Part shown: positions 1 through 12,730 of the stretch, in pieces | How positions within the stretch are numbered: the first letter of the stretch is position 1 | How the letters are laid out: each line of letters begins with the position of its first letter | DNA from: Erpobdella octoculata | Taxonomy: Eukaryota; Annelida; Clitellata; Hirudinida; Erpobdellidae | Reading direction: 5' to 3' | NCBI GenBank assembly: GCA_963978895.1 | Contig: OZ022241.1 | Coordinates: 17,021,341 to 17,085,340, forward strand | Length of the DNA: 64,000 nucleotides | Program-made: the position numbers and the translations under genes | Notes under the pieces: model-generated | The model's database searches: none | What the model was told of the DNA's origin: nothing | The model's input: the letters and a program-made list of their open reading frames with translations, nothing else

Positions 1-1269
1 CAACTTATAAAATTGTATATAAAGTGTATATTGTGTATGCTTACATCAAGGACGTCTTAATATAAAGACGTCCATGGATATACGTAGTGTACACGTACCT
101 ACAGGTCTATTTGTATGTGTGTGTGTTTTAAAATGTTATTAGCTGAGTAATTTGATAACAAGTGTTGGCTCTTCTGCTCATGTTCATTCACACTATGACT
201 TCTCAACTTCTCACTTCTCATATCATCATAACGAATCGACTTCATCATTTCTTTACACTAGAATTAACTTTCATCTTTTCATTGCCACTAAAATGTTAAT
301 AAACATGTTTAGACAATGCTGGATGAAAAGGTTTTTAAAGTTCAATCGAAACAACTATAACAACTTTTTCAAATCATGTTGGTGGTTTTCATAAGATAAT
401 CTATTTTAGAATAAAAAGTGAGTCTAGCATAATCTGCACAGCACATCATCCTAAAATCCGCCAATGAGTTTAACGGAAAGTTGTTTACTAAAGCTTATCC
501 ACTCATCAAACCAGGGTTAGTGGCCCTGTCTATGCCTGTTTTTTTAACTTGAAAACAAAAAACATTCAACTGATATTGCACATGTTTTAATTATAATAAA
601 TTACATAACATTAGATATTATAAAAAAAAGTGTTTGCGAAGAGAAAAGGCAAAAAGTCAGTTTCAAGTTCTCGTTTAGTAATGTAATATACCTGCTCGGA
701 GAAAGCATACTTCTAACAAACCTGTTATAAAAATTATTGGCTGAAGCTGAAAGCCGTAACACAATTCTATGTTGTATTGGGACATTTTGTTAGTAATGAA
801 ATAAAACAAGTGAAGTAAAAACAAAGTTTTTTTAAAACCCAATTTTATATTTTTACTACATAAACAACAAACATCTTAGCATAGACAATAAATAGTTCGA
901 CAAAAATATCACAAACAATTATTTAATTAAATTTTGTCCAATCGATCCGAAAATTTGATAGAATACATTGTTAATCAGTTCGGAGGTACGTTTAAATTTT
1001 GAAGTCTCTACCTCATCGAAAAGTTAGTTTAAAATCGATTGCAAAATTTGACGACAGACAGATAGACAGACAGACAGACAGACAGAGAAGTCAAGTTAAG
1101 TAAAAGTGTGTAATAAAACCGAGAAAAACAAAAACAAATTAACTAAAAGTAGAGAAATACATTTTCTTCAAATACCTTAAAGTTAACAAATTTATATTAT
1201 AAATTTTGTATTCGCGAGATATATACGCCGTCTATATATACTACAAACATATTCCAATGTTGTAAGGTA
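1..1269. other. AT-rich stretch without a recognisable gene
   Basis: I see no coding exon or mobile-element hallmark here. Two small structures are visible: a perfect 9-bp inverted repeat (GGACGTCTT at 50-58, AAGACGTCC at 65-73, loop of 6) and a GACA tetranucleotide run at about 1054-1086. The short 80-residue ORF at 152-394 has no family resemblance and looks like chance. Confidence 0.5.
1054..1086. repeat. (GACA)n microsatellite
   Basis: Short tetranucleotide run with one GATA variant unit. It sits alone, not next to a recognised retroelement tail. Confidence 0.85.
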
Positions 1270-1272
1270 CTT

Positions 1273-1465
1273 TATAGAGTACTGCACGGGCCAATTTTTT
1301 GCGACCCGGTCCGGCCCAACCCTTCGACACTTCGACCCGCTCCGGCCCGTTTCATAGGCCAGAATTTCAGCGTTCCCACAGGCCTAAAATTTCTATACTT
1401 GGCAAAACATTTTGGCCCACCCCTAACCGGCTTGACTTAAAGCCCGGCCCGTATGAAAACCCTAT
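1273..1465 (-). mobile_element. Helitron family B fragment
   Basis: The stretch begins with TAGAGTACTGCACGG and continues with the GGCCCG-rich region seen in the full family B copies (compare 52528-52790, same orientation). Neither the 5' TC end nor the 3' CTAG end is present, so it is an internal piece. The 80-residue ORF through it is a by-product of the GC-rich repeat. Confidence 0.6.
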
Positions 1466-2135
1466 AAATCAAGTCTACTTTATTGATATAAAATATCTAA
1501 TTTTTAACATTGAATCTCAAAAGCATGTGTATCAATGTTAAAGTAAATATGGAACGTCAGTGAAGTTGTTTGAAAAGAATTTATGTATTTTTTATTTAAT
1601 TTTATTCATATACCAATAAATTTTTCAAAACAAATCTAACAAAAATGTTATACTTAGCGTTCTTATAAGTATTTCTCTAAAATTACAGTTTCAATGTTTT
1701 AGAAAAGAAAATTTTTATAAATAATTTAATAAATTTATCACAGAGACGAGTCGTTTTGGTGTTGAGTGTCCAAGGATGAATTACTTTGTACTCAGAGTAA
1801 ACCATAAGGTTGCATGCAATTGAGAGTTGTATTCACTTAGAAATAAATCCCGTGTCCGCAATCAGCCTCTTCCCCGTCCCATAAGAGATCATAAACATTT
1901 GCAGACGCGTCGTTCTTCCCGACACGTCGTCTTACCACTAAGGTATCTATCTCGGCTTAAGCACGTCATCCAATACATAATTCTATCAAAGGGCGTCATT
2001 TGAGCGGGGCATGAGGCGTTTTCCCCTTCGCCAAAAATTTTAGCAAAAAATGTAATAAAAGGAAAAAGTTCTGAAAAATTACCTACGAATAAACCCCAGT
2101 TATCAGCTTTTTTGAAAGAAACGTTAAGTATTTAG
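1466..2135. other. Intergenic, no recognised feature
   Basis: AT-rich sequence followed by a less AT-rich patch at about 1850-2040 with no long ORF. I recognise nothing in it. Confidence 0.4.
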
Positions 2136-2982
2136 CAGTGATGGGCACCAACTACTTCAATTGTAGTTACAACTACATGCCAACTACCTCATGACAGAAG
2201 TAGTTATAACTACATGTTAACTACTTTAGAAGAGAGGTAGTTATAACTAGTTTGTTAACTACTACTAAAGTAGTTAACTACTTTCCAACTACTTTTTAAC
2301 TATTCGTATATTTATAAAACATGTACTGTAAGATATAAAAACACAACAACAAAAAATAAATTTGCATTTAATAATTTTTTTTTAAAGAATAATAATGATT
2401 GTTAACTAAATATAATAAAAACAAAGTATTTTTAAGCAAATATAATAAAAACAAAGTATTTTTAAACAAATATAATAAAAACAAAGTATATTTAAGCAAA
2501 TATAATAAAAACAAAGTATTTTTAAGAAAATTTTAGAAAAACAAAGTGTTTATTGATACATAAAGGTTGAATGACAAAGTTCAAAATTTGTTAAAACTGG
2601 AACGGCTTTTCAGAAAAACCATACGGTCAAATAAAGTGTCACTCATTTTGCACCTTCGAGGTGTCAAAATCATACCAGCCATGCTTGGAAGAGTAGAATT
2701 GGCTTTTATGAAAGCTCATTCTACAAATGGATAATCCTTCAGTGATTGAACATTCGATGCTTTAGATTATATTTTTAAATTATCTGGCTTTTTAATAATT
2801 TTGTTACAGCGCTAAGTCAAAGTAGTTAGACTAGTTATAACTACCAAACTAGATCATAAAAGTAGTTATAACTACATGGCAACTACTCAAAAACAAAAGT
2901 AGTTATAACTACCATGTAACTACTATAAATGTAGTTATAACTACAGTAGTTACAACTACAGTAGTTAAAGTGCCCATCACTG
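2136..2982. mobile_element. Non-autonomous hAT element, 847 bp, GTATTTAG TSD
   Basis: The ends are inverted repeats starting CAGTGATGGGCAC (13 bp identical on both sides). An exact 8-bp direct repeat GTATTTAG flanks them at 2128-2135 and 2983-2990. CAG-initial inverted repeats plus an 8-bp target duplication are the hAT signature. Both subterminal regions are loaded with copies of AGTAGTTATAACTAC, themselves nearly palindromic, as expected of transposase-binding subterminal repeats. The centre holds a short tandem repeat. No transposase reading frame is present. Confidence 0.9.
2405..2551. repeat. 30-bp tandem repeat inside the hAT element
   Basis: About 4.5 copies of a 30-bp AT-rich unit containing AATATAATAAAAACAAAGTA, the last copy degenerate. 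It lies in the middle of the 2136-2982 hAT element. Confidence 0.8.
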
Positions 2983-2990
2983 GTATTTAG

Positions 2991-3424
2991 TATGACAAAT
3001 GTTTCCCCCTTCCCATACCAAAGACCCTAGTTTTGCTGGAATTAACCTCCTGAATTCTATGAGTTACGGTAAATGCAAATTGTTTTTTCCTTCTTCATTT
3101 TGTTGCTGGTTTGCGGCTCTCATCTTGCGCGGATACAGGAGGCGTCTTGGTGGACCAGACCTTTCCCCTTTCGTGGCAAAATAAACCACGTTATTTAGCA
3201 TTTTACATTGTGTATATTGTTTTGCACTCATCTCACTTAAAACCTATCTAAGATGATTCTGTTTTACTTGTTTATAAAACTTGTCATTTAACTTGTAAAG
3301 AATGAATAAAACATGTCACATATCTTATGTTTATCGACGTTTTAGTGCAATATATAAGGAATCATTTTATAAGTGCAGAATTTTACAGATCAATATCAGT
3401 TCATGTAACTTATTTTCACCTTTA
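2991..3424. other. Intergenic, no recognised feature
   Basis: The 61-residue ORF at 2999-3184 has no recognisable domain. The rest is AT-rich without repeats I recognise. Confidence 0.35.
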
Positions 3425-3740
3425 GCGTGAAGTCCAGTGTTGAATTCGCTCCACAGAGTCTTCAATTTAGCTACTTTTAGTCCACGAGAAACTGAAGAAG
3501 TTGGCACTTAAACGAAACTCTGATCCTTTGATGATGCTATAAAATTTCTTTTCAATTTTTCCCAAACTTCACTCGCTGTTTCTTTGTCAATGACTCTCTG
3601 ATAGGTTTCCGGTGTGAACGTGCTTATTATTATCGACTTGACTTAGCTGTTTGCTTTACAAAACAGATTAGACCTGCTTTTGAACTGTTTTCTCTGCTCT
3701 TCGGTAGCATCAATTCTGGACACGACAAGGGCCAAAGCCC
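3425..3740 (-). pseudogene. Copia-like gag (UBN2-type) relic
   Basis: The minus strand reads, with stops and at least one frameshift, ATEEQRKQFKSRSNLFCKAN, then KSIIISTFTPETYQRVIDKE, then TASEVWEKLKRNFIASSKDQ. After a frameshift it gives RLSANFFSFSWTKSS and then KLKTLWSEFNTG. This is the order seen in copia-type gag: a tryptophan-bearing VW-LK helix, then the SSKDQ-F/L segment, then an SLW-EFN-like motif. There is a TAA in the first block and another after SKDQSFV. No protease, integrase or RT of the same element is visible in the flanks, so only a gag fragment survives. The assignment rests on motif memory, not a search. Confidence 0.6.
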
Positions 3741-6164
<2,424 letters not shown>

Positions 6165-6165
6165 T

Positions 6166-6211
<46 letters not shown>
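6165..6211. repeat. (TA)n microsatellite
   Basis: About 47 bp of uninterrupted TA dinucleotide. Confidence 0.95.
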
Positions 6212-6217
<6 letters not shown>

Positions 6218-6539
6218 CAAATAAACTGTGGGATAAATTTATCTTTGAGACACGCTCTAAGAAACACAACTCGCCATTTGGCAGAAACAACTTTTCGAGC
6301 CAAATTTTCGACTTTTCGGTATAAAACTCGCTGTTCGAGACTACACTTAGTCAAAAACGTTTTCGTTAAACTTTTATTGTCAGACCGACGGACCATTTCA
6401 GCTATGTCAGCTATCATCAGGGTCAAAAGTAAAACGAGAAAAGTAAACAAACAGAAAGAACCGAAATTATCAAAGAATTAGCACACTAACAAAAGAATAA
6501 ACACTCCACCTATCAAATCAAAAGAATACGAGGCTCAAC

Positions 6540-6712
6540 AAAAAGAACACTTTCCCTCTCTCGGTCGCTTTTCCGCTCCCGATTGCTTTCCCGCTCCCGG
6601 TAGCTTTCCCGTTCCCGGTCGCTTTCCCTTTCCCGCTCGATCTTTCGCTCTCAGTTGGCTTTCCGTTCCCGTTCCCGCTCATTTATGTATGTATATGTAT
6701 GTGTATATATAT
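6540..6712 (-). mobile_element. Helitron family A internal fragment
   Basis: Repeated CCCGCTCCCGGTCGCTTTCC-type units on the plus strand are the reverse complement of the GGGAACGGGAAAGCGACC array found inside family A copies (26520-26700, 26995-27180). Both diagnostic ends are missing and the fragment stops where a hAT element begins at 6713. Confidence 0.7.
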
Positions 6713-7461
6713 CAGAGGTGCACAACCCGCGGCCCGCGGGCCGCATGCGGCCCGCCCGCCCGTTTGATGCGGCCCCCAGACAACTAGTCCATTTTGGCTA
6801 TTTGCGGCCCTAACAGAATTTTAAATCGATTCACCCGCCCATCACTTTTTAATAGTACTGTTCGCACCTGAGCAATGTCAGTTAGAAGTCATTGATCTTC
6901 AATGTTTACCAGAATTAAAGTCTGCGTTTCAGCATAACTCCATTTTAACATTTTATGGAAGTCTAAGTTCAGTTAAATATGGAGCGGTCAAAGATTTGGC
7001 TTGCCGAATCTTGTCTGAATTTGGCAGCACATACGTGTGTGAACAAACGTTTTCAGTCATGAACACAAATAAAAATAAACTGAGATCATCTTTGACTGAT
7101 GATAATCTTTGTTCGATTTTGAGGCTTGCAACAACAGAACTCGAACCCAATATTGACAATGTTGTTGCAACCATTCAGGCTCAACCTTCTCATTAAAATA
7201 CTAACATTTAGTTATTCATACATTTTAAATAACGTTATTTTTTTTGTTATGACATTTATTAAAAACTTGCATTCTTTGAGTTTTTTTACATTTAGTTATT
7301 CATACATGTTTAAATAACGTTATTTTTTGTGTGACATTCATTAAAAATTTGCATTCTTTGAGTTGTTTTATTGTGTGATCTATGTGCACGCTGATGCGGC
7401 CCCTGGCGCCCAGGGACTAAGTAATTTTGGCCCTCAGGCTGAAAAAGGTTGTGCACCCCTG
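6713..7461 (+). mobile_element. hAT element, 749 bp, ATATATAT TSD
   Basis: Terminal inverted repeats CAGAGGTGCACAACC and its counterpart CAGGGGTGCACAACC (one mismatch in 15) bound the element. Flanking sequence is ATATATAT on both sides (6705-6712, 7462-7469), consistent with an 8-bp duplication although it lies in TA-rich DNA. GCGGCCC-rich subterminal blocks occur at both ends. Inside is the last part of a hAT transposase gene, so this is an internally deleted derivative of an autonomous element. Confidence 0.88.
6861..7194 (+). pseudogene. hAT transposase C-terminal fragment
   Basis: The open frame ends FGSTYVCEQTFSVMNTNKNK, then LRSSLTDDNLCSILRLATTE, then a short tail ending QPSH and a stop. 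Upstream in the same frame is LQCLPELKSAFQ...LTFYGSLSS. The block matches the hAT dimerisation (hATC) region of the SPIN/EPM2AIP1-like transposases: the FGSTY-CEQ-FS-M motif, the K-K-RS-LTD segment and the terminal SH. The N-terminal BED finger and the RNase-H-like core are gone, so no active enzyme is encoded. Its position between matching inverted repeats ties it to the element at 6713-7461. Confidence 0.8.
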
Positions 7462-7469
7462 ATATATAT

Positions 7470-8110
7470 AAACCTCGGTGTTTTTCTGGACTCCGAATTG
7501 ACCATGCACACTCACGTCGGCTATATCTCGCGCTCATGCTTCATGATGCTCCAACAGATAAAGGCCGTCGCACCATCTCTTCCAGTGTCTGCTCTTAAGA
7601 CACTGGCTACCTCTCTAGTTCTCTCTAGGCTCGATTATTGTAGCTCAGCTCTAATCGGTCTACCCACGTCTCTCACCCGACGTCTTCAATCTATCGTCAA
7701 CGCAGCTGCTAGACTCGTTGCGGGAGCTCACAGGCGTGAACACATCTCTCCGGTCCTGCGCAAACTTCATTGGCTTCGGATCAACGACAGAATAAGCTTC
7801 AAGGTGGCGCTCATGACGTTCAAGTGCCTCAACGGGATGGCTCCCACATACCTGGCATCGAGCATTCAGCGAGTGCAGGACATTCCGGCTCGGAGAAGAC
7901 TACGATCGTCATCAACGTCTCAACTTCTCGTGCCGGTAGGAAAACTCAAGAGCGCCGGAGATCGAACGTTTGCGGTTGCTGGCCCAAGACTATGGAACTG
8001 TCTCCCTCCAGTGGTCACTTCCGCAGTGACAGTTGAAAGTTTCAGAAAAAAACTTAAAGCGCATTTGTTCAGTGGCCTTGAGGTCCATTAGGATTTACGC
8101 CACTTAAAAA
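7470..8110 (+). pseudogene. 5'-truncated L2/CR1-like LINE, ORF2 C-terminus
   Basis: An open frame encodes the region downstream of the LINE reverse transcriptase. It starts at LGVFLDSELTMHTHV, then YISRSCFMMLQQIKAVAPSL, SRLDYCSSALIGLP, VLRKLHWLRIND, GMAPTYL and RLWNCLPP, ending KLKAHLFSGLEVH and a stop. This order is standard for L2/CR1-clade ORF2 C-termini. It is nearly identical to the last 227 residues of the minus-strand copy at 21199-23183, so both belong to one recently active family. The 3' end runs into ATT units and a long TA tract. The 5' end abuts the hAT element at 7461. Confidence 0.88.
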
Positions 8111-8125
8111 ATCGTCAAACATTAT

Positions 8126-8361
<236 letters not shown>

Positions 8362-8409
8362 TTAAGTTATAAATGCTTGTTATTAATTTTTAACACTTTT
8401 TAACCAGCC

Positions 8410-9078
<669 letters not shown>

Positions 9079-9379
9079 ACTAGCGGAGATACCCGGCGTT
9101 GCCCGGGTTTTTTAGAGGTTTTTCTAATGTTTGTCTCTTTTTCTCCCGTTTCCTTTCCCACTTGCTTTCCCACTCCTGCTCGCTTTCCCGTTTATGGTCG
9201 TTTTCCCGCTCCCGGTCGCTTTCCCGCTCCCGGTCGTTTTCCCGTTCCCGGTCGCTGTCCCGTTCTCGCTCACGTTTGCTCTCCCATTCCCGCTCACGCT
9301 TGCTTTTCCGTTCTCGCTCGCTGTCCGTTCCGGGTCGCTTTCCCGTTTCTATAATAGACAAACTAACCCACAAACATTC

Positions 9380-9400
<21 letters not shown>
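9079..9400 (-). mobile_element. Helitron A 3' portion, inverted
   Basis: The plus strand begins with CTAGCGG...ACCCGGCGTTGCCCGGG, the reverse complement of the family A 3' hairpin and CTAG end. It continues through the CCCGTTCCCGGTCGC internal array. Arg/Ser-rich ORFs on either strand here are frame readings of this array. Confidence 0.75.
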
Positions 9401-9410
<10 letters not shown>

Positions 9411-9411
9411 T

Positions 9412-9881
9412 AGCAAATCTATTTTACGTTTTATAGACTAAAAGAAGTTATGAAAGAATGGAAAAGAGAAAATGAGCGTGAACGGGAACGGGAACGGGAA
9501 CGGGAGAGCAACCGTGACCGGGAATGGGAGAGCAAGCGTGACCGGGAACGGGAAAGCAAGCGTGAGCGGGAACGGGAAAGCGACCGGGAACGGGAAAGCG
9601 ACCGGGAACGGGAAAGCGACCGGGAACGCGGAAAGCGACCGGGAACGCGGAAAGCGACTGGAAGCTGGAGAGCAAGCTTGGAAGGAAACGCGAGCAAGAG
9701 AAAAAATCGATAACAAAACTTCTGAGCGGGAAAGCGACCGGGATCTGGAAAACGACCGAGAGCGGAAAAGCGACCGGGAACGCGACGAAAACGGGAAAGT
9801 GGAGAAGGAAACGGGAGCGAGAGAGACAAACATTAGAAAAACCTCTAAAAGCCCCGGGCAACGCCGGGTAACCCCGCTAGT
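9412..9881 (+). mobile_element. Helitron A long variant, 3' portion
   Basis: Begins with AGCAAATCTATTTTACGTTT, shared with 27967 and partly with 57085. It runs through the GGGAACGGGAAAGCGACC array and ends with GGGCAACGCCGGGTAACCCC-GCTAG followed by T. Hairpin and CTAG are intact. The 5' part differs from the short family A copies, so at least two subfamilies exist. Confidence 0.75.
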
Positions 9882-10058
9882 ATATAATAAGATTATGCGT
9901 TTGTGTGTGTGTGTGTAAATAACTTATGCGTTGCTACACCAATCATCCGATCGTAATGAAATTTTTACAAAAGCTTGAGAGTCAATGGAGGAAGGTTTTA
10001 GTGAAAAAAATTAAAATCGGTCACAAAATGAGCGGAGCGGAACGGGAGAGCAAGCGGG

Positions 10059-10062
<4 letters not shown>
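9882..10062 (+). mobile_element. Helitron A 5' portion
   Basis: Starts immediately after the CTAG of the preceding copy. It carries the conserved leader (GCGTTGCTACACCAATCATC) and the GAGCGGAGCGGAACGGG block, then dissolves into a TA tract. It is head-to-tail with 9412-9881. Confidence 0.72.

Positions 10063-10130
<68 letters not shown>
10063..10130. repeat. (TA)n microsatellite
   Basis: About 68 bp of TA between a Helitron fragment and a SINE. Confidence 0.95.
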
Positions 10131-10134
<4 letters not shown>

Positions 10135-10352
10135 ATAATGATGAATTTATATAGCGCCAGATAAGTCAGAGGCGCTTACGAAGGTTCCTTTGGATCGGAA
10201 ACTTCGAAGAACACGCTATTTTCATAGACATGAGAAAGCAATGCGAGTGAACTCCTTGCCTAAGGGAGTTACGCTGGTGACGCAGGTGAGGCTTGAACTG
10301 CCGACCTAACGATCAACAGGCGAGCGCTCTACCGCTCTGCCACCAGCGCCTC
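10131..10352 (-). mobile_element. tRNA-derived SINE, about 220 bp
   Basis: Read on the minus strand, the element starts GGCGCTGGTGGCAGAGCGGT. This contains TGGCAGAGCGG, a good match to the Pol III A box, and 30-odd bases later GCAGTTCAAGCC, a mutated B box. Together they look like a tRNA head. The body ends CTGGCGCTATATAAATTCAT followed by ATT repeats, an L2-like 3' tail. CGCTATATAAAT recurs at the 3' end of the LINE fragment at 32925-34285, which suggests that a LINE of that kind mobilised it. It is not a functional tRNA gene: the acceptor stem is incomplete and it runs into the SINE body. Confidence 0.82.

Positions 10353-10354
<2 letters not shown>

Positions 10355-10429
<75 letters not shown>
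10355..10429. repeat. (TA)n microsatellite
   Basis: About 75 bp of TA on the other flank of the SINE. Confidence 0.95.
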
Positions 10430-10432
<3 letters not shown>

Positions 10433-10559
10433 AGAAACGGTACCAAACAAGAGAAAAGGCAAGAAAAAGAAAAAAACTATTGAAAAACCTCTAAAAACCC
10501 AGCGCACAAAACCATTCCAGATTACACCTATACTATTATTAGCGATATCGTAACATTTG

Positions 10560-10951
10560 TGTCAGAAGTTGGTTCTAAAAAATGGTTTTACGGTTACTTG
10601 AAGAACTTTCCTTTGCTGGGTTGAGGCGGAAAGAGAAATGACGAAAGAATTAAATGAAGCAGCACAGAAGACAGTGAAAAGGAGAACAAAGATTGGGACA
10701 GGCGCCCCGCGTGCGGCTGCCTTTCAGCTCGTCCCGCCTAATCTAATCTAATCGTATATTTACAAACAGTTTTTTTTTTATTATTACTTTCAGAATTCGA
10801 AAATCTTTTTTTTATAGTATATTGATATCAATTTGAAACATTTTACGTTGCTCTTCGGACTGTTTCTGCTGCGTCATTTTGAGTTCGTTAGAAAAACAAA
10901 GATGGCGGTATTGGCGTCTCGCGTGCAGCTGCCTCTCAATACATCCCGTCT
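10560..10951 (+). promoter_or_regulatory. LINE 5' leader with repeated units
   Basis: The block CGCGTGCGGCTGCCT...CGTCCCGCC at about 10709 recurs as CGCGTGCAGCTGCCT...CATCCCGTCT at about 10919. TTGAAACATTTTACGTTGCT at about 10833 recurs as TTGAAACATTTTGCGTTGCT at about 13343. Removing the transposon at 10952-13236 therefore leaves two tandem copies of a roughly 240-bp leader unit in front of the LINE at 13400. Tandem 5' monomers are known as LINE promoters (mouse L1 is the classic case). Promoter function here is inference. Confidence 0.55.
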
Positions 10952-11130
10952 GCATATTCACTATTATTCACAGATCATACCCGGGTTTTTAACACAGGAG
11001 GCTTCTGATTGGCTCAAGATGACATAGTTTGTTGTGATTCGTTCAAGCCGTTAGGTATGCTAATCGTAACCATGTGCTAAAATTTAGCAGCTAAATTAAA
11101 GACGAGCTTGTTGTTTTATTTTGAATTAAA

Positions 11131-12730
11131 ATGGAAAAAGTTGTTGCGGAATTTCCGAAAGCTTTTCGTCACGAAATTATTTCTGAAGAAAATAAAATAG
11201 TTGTTTTGAAATGTGATGTAAAAAACAGTAATCTTTCACTTTAACGGCCGGATGTGTGAAAGATTAATAGTACATTCTTGGCTATAATTACCTAATTAGG
11301 GTTAGGGTTAGGATTAGGGTTAGGGTTAAAATAGGACTATTTCATTGAAAAAATCGGCCCCAACCTCTAAAGTGAAAGATGACCTAAAAAACTACTAAGA
11401 TGCTGAGGCATGGTTGTGTTAATACCAAGAACTTGCTAAAACAAGCTGGATTGTTTGTAAAATATATTTAGGGCTTATTAATAAAATGAGGAAAGACTAT
11501 GTATGCCAACTCTCTTCATTTAACAAGGTAATGAACAATAACAATATAATTATATTTTTTCCATACTTTACTTACTTTTTTAATTTTTCTTTACCATTTA
11601 TTATTTAATTTAATTAATTTTTTTATAATATCTCACACTGTACTCCATGATCTGTCTTTTTCCAGTCCATGTTGATTACAAATTATTAACAAACATAACT
11701 ATAATTATACTGAAATTTTCACATTGTCTTGTAGGATTCTGGTAAAATTAATTGTTTATTGTGTGTAGGTTATTTTCAAAATGTTTTGGGCATTGCAGAG
11801 GCAATACAATTTCATCAAAATAAAATAGAGTTAGATGAGGCCCCACAGAAAGATTTTGCATATGCAAAAAAAATCCAAAATCTCGAACTGTGCTGTGGTG
11901 GCACACTGTTTGGAGAAAAAAACACCTTGGGCCTCGTCAAACAGCAGATTCTTTCAAAGTGAGTTGTATTTTAATAGCTATTATTGATAATAATAATGAT
12001 ATTATGATGATTGATAATGAATAGCAACAAACTATTTGAAAAGAGAATAATTTTTTTTATATAAATATTTTCAACAAAAACATAGGGATTTATTTTGCAT
12101 TTAGTTAGAACTATGTAAAAGTGTGGTTACTGAAAAGTAATTAAATTGTAGTATGATTTAAATTTTAATCACAGTTAATTAATCAATTAGAAATGTTAAT
12201 CAACTTGCTTTATCTATCCTCACATAGAGTTAAAATTTTTTGCTTTCAGATATTAAAGCAGAAATTGCCCACTTAAATATCCCATTGCAGATGGCGTGCA
12301 AGGGAATTTTCGCAAACATAAGGCTGGTGTCATGAAATATTTCAATAAGATAATGCCGAATGCTTCCCCTGTGTCTGCTCACTCTAGAAAGTTAATGTCA
12401 ATATTGGCTTTTGGAAATAAAGCTGAGACACTTGACTTTTATGAATCTCTCATAAGTGAACCTACATCTTCTGCAGGAGTTCCAAATATTGCGGAAGAGG
12501 CAGCAAATAAAAAAAAAACACCAGACAAAAATATCAATTTAGTGATGCAATTGAGTTTTGATAGTTTAAAAAATGATGATATCAAAGATATTACTGAAAA
12601 GGTTCAAAAAGATGATGCAGACAATGAAATGTTTCAAAACATTTTGTGTCAAATGGAACAACTGCACAATAAATTTGGATCCTCGGCCGCTGGACCACGC
12701 AACTTGAACTATAATATAAACTTAAATTAA
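11131..12730 (+). pseudogene. Spliced ORF of the MULE-type element, FAR1-like N-terminus?
   Basis: An ATG at 11131 opens MEKVVAEFPKAFRHEIISEE and runs to VVLKCDVKNS, where a small palindromic element (11232-11387) interrupts it. Beyond it, with two stops, comes DAEAWL-YQELAKTSWIV then MRKDYVCQLSSFNK and a GTAATG donor near 11530. A second exon (about 11735-11959, acceptor TTGTAG, donor GTGAGT) reads CLLCVGYFQNVLGIAEAIQF. A later frame (12296-12730) reads GNFRKHKAGVMKYFNKIMPN and ends at 12730. The AW-(Y/F)QE-T-TSW...CQ pattern recalls the FAR1/SWIM-type N-terminal region of MULE-related proteins, but I am not sure of it. No catalytic domain or SWIM finger is visible. It is broken, so not a host gene. 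Confidence 0.4.
11232..11387. mobile_element. Small palindromic element carrying TTAGGG-like repeats
   Basis: Inverted ends share ATCTTTCACTTTA (left 11232 onward, right end ATAAAGTGAAAGAT-like near 11385). The core at about 11296-11329 is AGGGTTAGGGTTAGGATTAG and more, a telomere-like TTAGGG array of about five units with one variant. It splits the first exon of the host transposon, so it arrived later. I see no clear target duplication. Confidence 0.6.

Noticed and set aside
1299..1541. 80-residue Pro/Arg-rich ORF
   Set aside because: It lies across a Helitron B GC-rich fragment that is non-coding in the complete copies.
7770..8036. 88-residue second-frame ORF (also at 21329-21595)
   Set aside because: An alternative frame of the LINE C-terminus; its presence in both LINE copies follows from their sequence identity, not from coding function.
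10290..10350. A tRNA gene on the minus strand
   Set aside because: A and B box-like motifs are present but the acceptor stem does not close and the sequence continues into a SINE body and LINE-like tail.
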